Source: JALORV01 sp963769745 (GTDB lineage Bacteria > Pseudomonadota > Gammaproteobacteria > Burkholderiales > Burkholderiaceae_F). From it: 41,500 nucleotides of DNA. The notes beneath the pieces are model-generated. The model did no database searches. It worked only from the letters and a program-made list of their open reading frames with translations, and was not told where the DNA came from. The stretch lies in contig CAVYNB010000012.1 in assembly GCA_963769745.1 (NCBI GenBank), positions 1 through 41,500 on the forward strand, given 5' to 3'. This document shows, piece by piece, positions 35,127-41,500 of this stretch; the first letter of the stretch is position 1; each line of letters begins with the position of its first letter. The position numbers and the translations under genes were made by a program.

Positions 35127-36515
35127 ATGGCGATCGCAGTTGTTTTGGTCATACTGATCGCCGGCTCGGTGCTGTTTCACTTTCTGAGCCCGTGGTACTT
35201 CACGCCGATCGCCTCCAACTGGAGCGCGATCGACGACACGATCTCGATCACGTTCTGGGTGACCGGTGCTGTCTTCGTGCTGGTCAACCTGTTCATGGCC
35301 TACGCGATTTACCGCTATCGGCACCGTGCCAACGCGCGGGCGCAGTACGAGCCCGAGAACAAGAGGCTCGAGTGGTGGCTGCTGGCAGTGACCACGGTGG
35401 GCGTGGCCGCCATGCTTGCGCCGGGGCTCTTCGTCTGGGCCAAGTTCGTCGATGTGCCGAAGGATGCACTCGTCGTCGAGGTCGTCGGCCAGCAATGGAA
35501 CTGGGCTTACCGCCTTCCGGGCAAGGACGGAAAGCTCGGCGCCGTCAGCACGCAGCACATCAGCGACGCGAATCCGCTCGGCATCGTTCCAAATGATCCC
35601 GAGGGCCAGGACGACCTCATGGTGCTGAGCCCGGAAGTGCACCTGCCGCTGGGCAAGCCGATCAAGGTGCTGCTGCGCTCGAATGACGTCTTGCACAATT
35701 TCTCGGTGGCGCAGATCCGCGTCAAGATGGATTTCGTCCCCGGCATGGTCACCCACTTCTGGTTCACGCCGACGCGGACCGGCGACTTCGATCTGCTGTG
35801 CGAGGAGCTGTGCGGCATCGGCCACTTCGCCATGCGCGGACGGATGGTGGTCGAGGAAGAAGGACCGTACCAGGCGTGGCTGGCGCAACAGCCGACCTTC
35901 GCGCAACTCGCTGCCCGGCGCGGCGGCGGTGATGCTGCCGCCGGCCAGGCGCTGTTCGCAACCTGCGCTGCGTGCCACGGTGCGCAGGGTGAGGGCAATC
36001 GCGAACTCAATGCCCCGAAGCTCGCGGGTCAGGGCAGCTGGTATCTCCGACGCCAGCTGGCGAACTACAAGCAAGGCGCGCGGGGGACGAACGACAAGGA
36101 TCAATACGGCAAGGTCATGGCGCCGATGGCTGCCGTGCTCGCCGACGACGCCGCGATCGACAACGTCGTCGCCTATATCGCGAAGCTGCCGGACACTCCG
36201 GCGCCCGTCACCGTCAAAGGCAATCCGGCCAACGGCAAGCAGCGGTTCGTCACCTGCGGCGCCTGCCATGGTCCGGACGGACTCGGTATCCAGGCGACCA
36301 ATGCGCCGCGGCTCAGGGGCATGAGCGACTGGTACGTTGTCACGCAGCTCAAGAACTTCCGCGACGGCGTGCGTGGCGCGCATCCGCAGGACCTGCACGG
36401 CGCGCAGATGGCGCTGTTCGCTGCAGGACTGACCACCGACCAGGCCATCCTCGATCTCGTCGCTTATATCGATACGCTCGCAGATCGGCCGGCCAAGGGC
36501 GGGAAGGGCCGGTGA
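35127..36515 (+). CDS. coxB: Cytochrome c oxidase subunit II fused to two cytochrome c domains
   Basis: A 462-residue subunit II taking electrons into a haem-copper oxidase. Three hydrophobic segments lie at about residues 3-20, 40-62 and 86-106. The cupredoxin domain holds the aromatic patch GQQWNWAYRLP and the CuA ligands H190, C225, E227, C229, H233 and M236. Two c-type domains follow, with haem sites CAACH (280-284) and CGACH (377-381) and MAPM as a likely ligand region. Most subunit II proteins have no or one c domain. GAGGT precedes the ATG at 35127. It is the first gene of the cox operon. No cysteine/lipoprotein start is visible; the first helix may be an uncleaved anchor. Confidence 0.93.
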   Translation: MAIAVVLVILIAGSVLFHFLSPWYFTPIASNWSAIDDTISITFWVTGAVFVLVNLFMAYAIYRYRHRANARAQYEPENKRLEWWLLAVTTVGVAAMLAPGLFVWAKFVDVPKDALVVEVVGQQWNWAYRLPGKDGKLGAVSTQHISDANPLGIVPNDPEGQDDLMVLSPEVHLPLGKPIKVLLRSNDVLHNFSVAQIRVKMDFVPGMVTHFWFTPTRTGDFDLLCEELCGIGHFAMRGRMVVEEEGPYQAWLAQQPTFAQLAARRGGGDAAAGQALFATCAACHGAQGEGNRELNAPKLAGQGSWYLRRQLANYKQGARGTNDKDQYGKVMAPMAAVLADDAAIDNVVAYIAKLPDTPAPVTVKGNPANGKQRFVTCGACHGPDGLGIQATNAPRLRGMSDWYVVTQLKNFRDGVRGAHPQDLHGAQMALFAAGLTTDQAILDLVAYIDTLADRPAKGGKGR

Positions 36516-36579
36516 CCGAAGTCTCCACACTCCACAGAAACGGGGCGGGACTGCTCCGGAAACGCGAACAGGAAAGCTG

Positions 36580-38364
36580 ATGTCAGCCCACGCTGCCCAC
36601 GAGGAATCGGACTTCGCACCGCCTGCGGAAGTGCCGGAGGTCGAGCTCTACCATCCGAAGACATGGCTTGGCCAATATGTCTTCAGTCAGGACGCCAAGA
36701 TCATCGCAATCCAGTACGCCTGCACTGCCATCGGCATCGGGCTGGTGGCGCTGGTGCTGTCCTGGCTGATGCGTCTGCAGCTGGCGTGGCCAAACCAGTT
36801 TACGTTCATCGATCCAAGCAACTACCTGCAGTTCGTCAGCATGCACGGGATGATCATGGTGGTCTACCTGCTGACGGCGCTGTTCCTCGGCGGCTTCGGC
36901 AACTACCTGATCCCGCTGATGGTCGGTGCGCGCGACATGGTGTTCCCGTATGTGAACATGCTGTCCTACTGGATCTACCTGTTCGCCGTGCTGCTGCTGG
37001 TGGCGAGCTTCTTCGTGCCCGGAGGACCCACCGGCGCCGGCTGGACGCTGTATCCGCCGCAGGCAATCCTCGACGGCACGCCGGGTGCGACCTGGGGCAT
37101 CATTTTGATGCTGGTCTCGCTGGCATTTTTCATCATCGGCTTCACGATGGGTGGCCTCAACTATGTCGTGACCGTGCTGCAGGCGCGCACTCGCGGCATG
37201 ACGCTGATGCGGCTGCCGCTGACGATCTGGGGCATTTTCATGGCAACGATCCTGGCGCTGCTGGCGTTTCCGGCGCTCTTCGTCAGCGCCATCATGATGA
37301 CGCTCGACCTGACGCTGGGCACCAGCTTCTTCATGCCGGCGATGGTGTCCAAGGGCCAGCAGCTCGGACATTCGGGCGGCAGCCCGATCCTGTTCCAGCA
37401 CCTGTTCTGGTTCTTCGGACATCCCGAGGTCTACATCGTCGCGCTGCCCGCGTTCGGCATCGTCTCCGACCTGATCAGCGTGCATGCGCGCAAGAACATC
37501 TTTGGTTACCGCATGATGGTGTGGGCGATCCTGATCATCGGCGGCCTGTCGTTCATCGTGTGGGCCCACCACATGTACGTCAGCGGCATGAATCCGTACC
37601 TGGGCTTCTTCTTCGCGACGACGACGCTGATCATCGCGATTCCGACAGCCATCAAGGTCTACAACTGGGTGCTGACGCTGTGGCGCGGCAACATCCACCT
37701 GACGGTGCCGATGCTGTTCGCGATCGGTTTCATCTTCACGTTCATCAACGGCGGGCTGACGGGACTGTTCCTCGGCAACGTCACGATCGACCTGCCGCTG
37801 TCGGACACGATGTTCGTCGTGGCGCACTTCCACATGGTGATGGCGATCGCGCCGATCATGGTCATATTCGGCGCCATCTATCACTGGTATCCCAAGATCA
37901 CCGGCCGCATGCTGAACGACACGATGGGGCATATCCACTTCTGGATCACGTTTGTCGGCAGCTACGCGATCTACTACCCGATGCACTACCTCGGCTTCAT
38001 GGGTGTACCGCGCCGCTACTACGCGATCGAGGGCACGAACTTCATTCCCGCGTCCGCCCAGACGCTCAACGAGGCGATCACGATCGCGGCGCTGGTGGTC
38101 GGCGCCGCGCAGATCCTGTTCCTCTACAACCTGGTGGCGAGCTACTTCAGGGGCCGGCCGTCGGGCGGCAATCCCTGGAACGCCACCACGCTCGAGTGGC
38201 AGACGCCGGAAACGCCGCCGGTCCACGGCAATTTCGGCAAGGAACTGCCGGCCGTGTATCGCTGGGCCTACGACTACAGCGTGCCGGGAGTGAAAGAGGA
38301 CTTCATTCCGCAGAACGTCGCGCCCAAGGACGTCGCGGCTGGCAACTGGATCAAGGCGTCGTAG
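36580..38364 (+). CDS. coxA: Cytochrome c oxidase subunit I (A1-type haem-copper oxidase)
   Basis: A 594-residue catalytic subunit reducing O2 to water and pumping protons. Haem and copper ligands are H89 (SMHGMIMVVY), H281 with the cross-linked Y285 (GHPEVYIVALPAFG), H330/H331 (WAHHMYVSGM), and H416/H418 (VVAHFHMVM). The D-channel residues N108, D119 and N126 are in GNYLIPLMVGARDMVFPYVN, with E283 at its end, and K359 (TAIKVYNW) marks the K-channel. These are A1-family features. CAGGAAAGCTG precedes the ATG. It starts 64 bases after coxB. The C-terminal tail of about 60 residues is hydrophilic. Intact. Confidence 0.96.
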   Translation: MSAHAAHEESDFAPPAEVPEVELYHPKTWLGQYVFSQDAKIIAIQYACTAIGIGLVALVLSWLMRLQLAWPNQFTFIDPSNYLQFVSMHGMIMVVYLLTALFLGGFGNYLIPLMVGARDMVFPYVNMLSYWIYLFAVLLLVASFFVPGGPTGAGWTLYPPQAILDGTPGATWGIILMLVSLAFFIIGFTMGGLNYVVTVLQARTRGMTLMRLPLTIWGIFMATILALLAFPALFVSAIMMTLDLTLGTSFFMPAMVSKGQQLGHSGGSPILFQHLFWFFGHPEVYIVALPAFGIVSDLISVHARKNIFGYRMMVWAILIIGGLSFIVWAHHMYVSGMNPYLGFFFATTTLIIAIPTAIKVYNWVLTLWRGNIHLTVPMLFAIGFIFTFINGGLTGLFLGNVTIDLPLSDTMFVVAHFHMVMAIAPIMVIFGAIYHWYPKITGRMLNDTMGHIHFWITFVGSYAIYYPMHYLGFMGVPRRYYAIEGTNFIPASAQTLNEAITIAALVVGAAQILFLYNLVASYFRGRPSGGNPWNATTLEWQTPETPPVHGNFGKELPAVYRWAYDYSVPGVKEDFIPQNVAPKDVAAGNWIKAS

Positions 38365-38374
38365 GAGCGCGGCA

Positions 38375-39076
38375 GTGACCATCACGCTCATCTTTCTCGC
38401 GCTGCTGATGGGAGTGATCCTGTGGTGGCTGTTCCGGCAGACCGTCAACGTGCAGCCGTGGGTCGCCGAAGGCCCGGCGGGCAGCATGCGCACCGGCGTG
38501 CTCGATCGGCCGACGGCCAAGACGGCGCTGATCGTGTTCCTGGGCGTGGCGACGTCGCTGTTCGCGCTGTTCATCAGCGCCTACGCGATGCGCATCACCT
38601 TTCTCGACTGGAACCCGATTCCGCAGCCACGGCTGCTGATGTTCAACACCGCTGTCCTCGTGGTCGCGAGCCTGGCGATGGAGTGGACGGTCTTTGCGGC
38701 ACGCCGCGGGAACCTGCAGTCGGTGCGCGCCGGCCTGTTTGTGAGTGGTGTGCTGACCGTCTCCTTCCTGGCGGGCCAGCTCTGGGTCTGGAAGCAGCTC
38801 GCCGATGCCGGCTATTTCATTGCAACGAGCGCGGCGACCGGATTTTTCTACCTGCTGACGGCCGTGCATGGCCTTCATGTCCTGGGCGGGATGGTGGCCT
38901 GGGCCCGGTCATCGGCCCGTGCCCAGCGCGGCACGGACTTCCCGCGGATCCGGATGGGCGTCGAACTGTGCGCCATTTACTGGCACTTCCTGCTGCTGGT
39001 CTGGGTGGTGCTCTTTGCCGTGCTGGCATCGAATTTCCTGGGGCTCGCAATCTGCGCGCCCTCCGTCTCGCTGTGA
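38375..39076 (+). CDS. COX3-family subunit of the haem-copper oxidase (first of two)
   Basis: A 233-residue polytopic protein with about seven hydrophobic segments. LTAVHGLHVLGGMVAW and AIYWHFLLLVWVVLFAVL correspond to the HxxHV and YWHFxxxVW signatures of subunit III. The N-terminal helix pair (MTITLIFLALLMGVILWWLF) is unlike standard CoxC. The GTG start at 38375 has GGAG overlapping the coxA stop. It lies between coxA and the second, more typical subunit III gene. Operons with tandem COX3-like genes are known among haem-copper oxidases. The division of labour between them is not evident. Confidence 0.82.
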   Translation: MTITLIFLALLMGVILWWLFRQTVNVQPWVAEGPAGSMRTGVLDRPTAKTALIVFLGVATSLFALFISAYAMRITFLDWNPIPQPRLLMFNTAVLVVASLAMEWTVFAARRGNLQSVRAGLFVSGVLTVSFLAGQLWVWKQLADAGYFIATSAATGFFYLLTAVHGLHVLGGMVAWARSSARAQRGTDFPRIRMGVELCAIYWHFLLLVWVVLFAVLASNFLGLAICAPSVSL

Positions 39077-39116
39077 GGCGGACCGCACACCGCGTTTGCT
39101 AGGGAGACCGAAGGCC

Positions 39117-39833
39117 ATGTCGCACGAAGCCAGTCCCGCCGCCCACCTGGCCCCGTCCCAGGGGATGCAGGGCATCGTCGCCGACTTCTCCTCGGACCAG
39201 CGCGCCTTCAAAGGCGTGCCCTGGGGCAAGCCGATGATGTGGATCTTCCTCGTCAGCGACACCTTCATCTTCGGCAGCTTCCTGATCGCGTACATGGTGG
39301 TGCGCGCCTCGACCACGGTGCCGTGGCCGAACCCGAGCGTCGTCTTCTCGCTGCCCATGTTCGGCAAGGACGTTCCGCTGCTACTGATCGCCATCATGAC
39401 CTTCGTGCTCATCAGCAGCAGCGGCACGATGGCGCTCGCGGTCAACTATGGCTATCGCAAGGACCGAAAGACGACGTTCTGGCTGCTGGTCGCAACGGCC
39501 GTGCTGGGCGCAACTTTCGTCGGCATGCAGGCGTTCGAGTGGACCAAGCTGATCATGGAGGGCGTGCGTCCGTGGGGCAATCCGTGGGGCGCGGCGCAGT
39601 TCGGCTCCGCCTTCTTCATGATCACCGGCTTCCACGGCACACACGTGACGATCGGTGTCATCTTCCTCATCATCGTCGCGATGAAAGTCCGGCGCGGTGA
39701 CCTCGAGCACCAGCGACATGGTTTTCTCACCGGGCGCCGTGGCAACTACGAGATCGTCGAAACGATGGGGCTGTACTGGCACTTCGTCGATCTTGTCTGG
39801 GTCTTCATCTTCGCGTTCTTTTATCTCTGGTAG
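39117..39833 (+). CDS. coxC: Cytochrome c oxidase subunit III
   Basis: A 238-residue subunit III. After a hydrophilic start (MSHEASPAAHLAPSQG) come PMMWIFLVSDTFIFGSFLIAY, the SSSGTMALAVNYG turn, ITGFHGTHVTIGVIFLI and the ending GLYWHFVDLVWVFIFAFFYLW, the classical subunit III signature. AGGGAG/GAAGG lies before the ATG at 39117. The rest of the region fits the usual order coxB-coxA-coxC-coxD. Intact. Confidence 0.93.
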   Translation: MSHEASPAAHLAPSQGMQGIVADFSSDQRAFKGVPWGKPMMWIFLVSDTFIFGSFLIAYMVVRASTTVPWPNPSVVFSLPMFGKDVPLLLIAIMTFVLISSSGTMALAVNYGYRKDRKTTFWLLVATAVLGATFVGMQAFEWTKLIMEGVRPWGNPWGAAQFGSAFFMITGFHGTHVTIGVIFLIIVAMKVRRGDLEHQRHGFLTGRRGNYEIVETMGLYWHFVDLVWVFIFAFFYLW

Positions 39834-39849
39834 GCCGGAGGGCACATAC

Positions 39850-40251
39850 GTGGAACACACGAGCGGGCATCACTCGGCACACGGCGACGCGGGGCACGCA
39901 GCCGCTGCGGCCCACGAACAGGGCCAGCAGCACCCCCTCGGGGTGTATTTCAAGATCTGGGGTCTGCTGTTCGTCCTCAGCATCGCGTCGTACATGGTCG
40001 ATTACTTCCACGTGCAGGGATTGCTGCGCTGGTCGCTGATCATCATCTTCATGCTGCTGAAGGCCGGCCTGATCGTCGCCGTATTCATGCACATGAAGTG
40101 GGAGCGCCTCGCGCTGGTGTATGTGATCGTCCTGCCACCGCTGATGCTGCTGGTACTGCTCGGGATCGGCGCAATCGAGGCGGCCTACACTCACCTCACG
40201 CGCGACACGTTCTTCGAGCAGACGGTCACGCCAGCCGCGCCGCCGCACTAG
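39850..40251 (+). CDS. Cytochrome c oxidase subunit IV (prokaryotic COX4 family)
   Basis: A 133-residue small subunit with a His/Ala-rich hydrophilic N-terminus (residues 1-38), then three helices: YFKIWGLLFVLSIASYMVDYF, WSLIIIFMLLKAGLIVAVFM and VYVIVLPPLMLLVLLGIGA. KAGLIVAVFMHMKWE is the typical COX4_pro motif. The GTG at 39850 has GGAGG 8 bases before it, only 16 bases after the coxC stop. The subunit helps stabilise the oxidase. Confidence 0.87.
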   Translation: MEHTSGHHSAHGDAGHAAAAAHEQGQQHPLGVYFKIWGLLFVLSIASYMVDYFHVQGLLRWSLIIIFMLLKAGLIVAVFMHMKWERLALVYVIVLPPLMLLVLLGIGAIEAAYTHLTRDTFFEQTVTPAAPPH

Positions 40252-40264
40252 CAGAGGGACTCGC

Positions 40265-41035
40265 ATGGAACAGGTCATCGAGCGCCGGGACGATGGACTC
40301 CCGGAAATCCGCAAGGTCGACAGCGGTCGGCCGGTGATCTGGCTGCAGCGCGGCTGGGCCGACTTCAAGAAGGCGCTGGCGCCGAGCCTCATCTATGGCG
40401 GCTGGGCCGCGGCCTTTGGCTTCGCGCTGCTGATGGTGGCGTGGCGCTCGACGTACATGGTGCCGGCGCTGGTCGGCGGTTTCCTGCTGGTCGCACCGTT
40501 CGTTGCGATCGTGTTCTATGCGCTGTCGCGGCAGATCGAGCAGGGCCGGCCGGTCGATGGTGCCGAAGCCGTCTTCGCCTGGCGGCGCAATGCCGGCTCG
40601 ATCGCGCTGTGGGGACTGGCGTTGACGCTGGCGCTGATTCTCTGGGAGCGGATCGCGGCGATCCTGTTCGCGCTGTCCTACGGCGGCGAAGTCCGGAACC
40701 TGGAGACCCTGCTGGCCGACGTCCTGCTGTCTGGCCGTTACATCCTGCTGGTGCTCGTCTACTTCGCGGTGGGCGGTTTCTTCGCGCTCATCGTGTTCGC
40801 GTTCGGCGTCGTCACCGCGCCGATGCTGCTCGACCGCGACGTCGATGTCGTGACCGCGGCGCTGACGAGTCTGCGCGCCTGCCTGGCCAATCCCGCTGCC
40901 GCGCTCGTGTGGGCCGCGCTGATCGCCGTGCTGACCGCCATCGGCTTCGCGACGCTGATGATCGGCATGGTGATCATCTTCCCGCTGCTCGGCCACGCCA
41001 GCTGGCACGCCTACCGCGATCTCGTGCAGAAGTGA
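40265..41035 (+). CDS. DUF2189-family polytopic membrane protein
   Basis: A 256-residue protein with about six hydrophobic segments. LIYGGWAAAFGFALLMVAW, VPALVGGFLLVAPFVAIVFY and the ending FPLLGHASWHAYRDLVQK match the DUF2189 family, in which GHASWHAYRD is strongly conserved. The function is not known. It begins 13 bases after the subunit IV stop, with AGAGGGA before the ATG, so it belongs to the cox operon. A role in oxidase assembly or a linked transport function is inferred from that position only. Confidence 0.78.
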   Translation: MEQVIERRDDGLPEIRKVDSGRPVIWLQRGWADFKKALAPSLIYGGWAAAFGFALLMVAWRSTYMVPALVGGFLLVAPFVAIVFYALSRQIEQGRPVDGAEAVFAWRRNAGSIALWGLALTLALILWERIAAILFALSYGGEVRNLETLLADVLLSGRYILLVLVYFAVGGFFALIVFAFGVVTAPMLLDRDVDVVTAALTSLRACLANPAAALVWAALIAVLTAIGFATLMIGMVIIFPLLGHASWHAYRDLVQK

Positions 41036-41069
41036 GCGGCACGGCCGCGCGCCGTCGGTCCTGCGGCGG

Positions 41070-41500
41070 CTAGCTGTGCACCTGTAGGCCGCCGATCGAT
41101 TGCCAACGGCTCGCGATCTGCCGGGCATCGGAGGCGCTGCGCGCCTGCAGGCCAATCAGGATGCGGCCTTTGCCGATCTCCGCCTCGTACTCGCGCAGTC
41201 GATTTTCCGGCAGGCCCCAGTGCGCAGCCGCGCCGATCAGTCCGGCGGCAATCCCGGCGGCCCCGGCGGCTGCCAGCGCTGCAGTTATCGGCCCAGCGAC
41301 GACGACCCCGAGCCCCGGCAGTACCAGCGCGGCGCCGACCGCGGCAGCGATGGAGATCGCAATTCCGACCCGGCCTCCGGTGGGTCCGCCCAGTTCGCCG
41401 CCCTCCGCCGCCTTCCGGGTGATCTCGCTGTGCTGTACTCGATCGTCCGCGTAGAGGCGACGCCGGGTGTCCTCGGACATCACGACGTTCACATCGTCGA
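41070..41500 (-). CDS. General-stress-type glycine-zipper protein, N-terminus cut by window
   Basis: At least 140 residues visible. The pattern VNVVMSEDTRRRLYADDRV, a long Gly/Ala zipper (GIAISIAAAVGAALVLPG and GPITAALAAAGAAGIAAGL) and the ending ENRLREYEAEIGKGRILIGL resemble general stress protein 17M-like/low-temperature-induced proteins. The frame stays open to the window edge beyond the possible GTG at 41492, and family members usually carry a further 30-40 residues before the V(x)VMSEDTR segment, so I treat it as partial. It is convergent with the cox operon. Its build parallels the gene at 34302. Confidence 0.62.
   Translation of the reverse strand, partial: DDVNVVMSEDTRRRLYADDRVQHSEITRKAAEGGELGGPTGGRVGIAISIAAAVGAALVLPGLGVVVAGPITAALAAAGAAGIAAGLIGAAAHWGLPENRLREYEAEIGKGRILIGLQARSASDARQIASRWQSIGGLQVHS

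Noticed and set aside
36583..38574. 663-codon open frame on the minus strand across coxA
   Set aside because: Composition is Asp/Arg/His-rich nonsense. coxA on the plus strand has every haem and copper ligand.

Overview
High-GC proteobacterial chromosome, most likely a betaproteobacterium (Burkholderiales-like). The evidence is the three-gene transhydrogenase (pntAA-pntAB-pntB), the nudJ-mnmA pair, the glcDEF glycolate oxidase genes, a Dld-type oxidase facing a PduO-type cobalamin adenosyltransferase, and a DUF2189-type membrane protein after an aa3-type oxidase. I see no phage, insertion sequence, CRISPR array, tRNA or rRNA. This is core metabolism plus efflux and stress genes.

Layout. 1-2060 (-): ugd and a nucleotide-sugar epimerase (UDP-glucuronate/galacturonate supply). 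2192-5233 (-): nudJ, mnmA and a PQQ sugar dehydrogenase lipoprotein joined by ATGA stop/start overlaps. 5421-9013 (+): pntAA, pntAB, pntB and nicotinamidase pncA, all concerned with pyridine nucleotides. 9149-11020: a Gly/His/Met-rich exported protein, an OmpA-like lipoprotein and an orphan ArsN2-like acetyltransferase. 11004-16006 (-): glcD-glcE-glcF-lrgA-lrgB, an oxidase with a probable glycolate carrier. 16207-18450: two convergent alpha/beta-hydrolase-fold proteins, the first lacking its catalytic serine. 18447-23475 (-): TetR repressor, HlyD adaptor and RND pump, with two palindromes ahead of tetR. 23691-28021: a TTC38-like TPR protein with a small membrane protein, divergent from a very large winged-helix/ATPase/TPR regulator. 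28057-32311: Dld-type oxidase, cobalamin adenosyltransferase, secreted M3 peptidase.

32349-34178 (-) is the most unusual region: SPFH protein, 61-residue membrane peptide, PH-like membrane protein and ribbon-helix-helix regulator. The operon starts at a 26-bp perfect palindrome that overlaps a candidate -10 and abuts the Shine-Dalgarno. Just before the PH-like gene lie four tandem 20-bp repeats, each with an ATG, forming a chain of stop/start-overlapping mini-ORFs. 35127-41035 (+) is a complete cytochrome oxidase operon (subunit II with two cytochrome c domains, subunit I, two COX3-family proteins, subunit IV, DUF2189-type protein). Stress-type glycine-zipper proteins lie on both sides of it.

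About 22 single-base frameshifts interrupt genes between 3.3 and 34.0 kb, and none is seen in the last 7.5 kb. Both flanks of each break encode normal family sequence, and total lengths become whole codon numbers when one base is corrected. I therefore read most as sequencing or assembly indels and annotate each as one broken CDS rather than a pseudogene.
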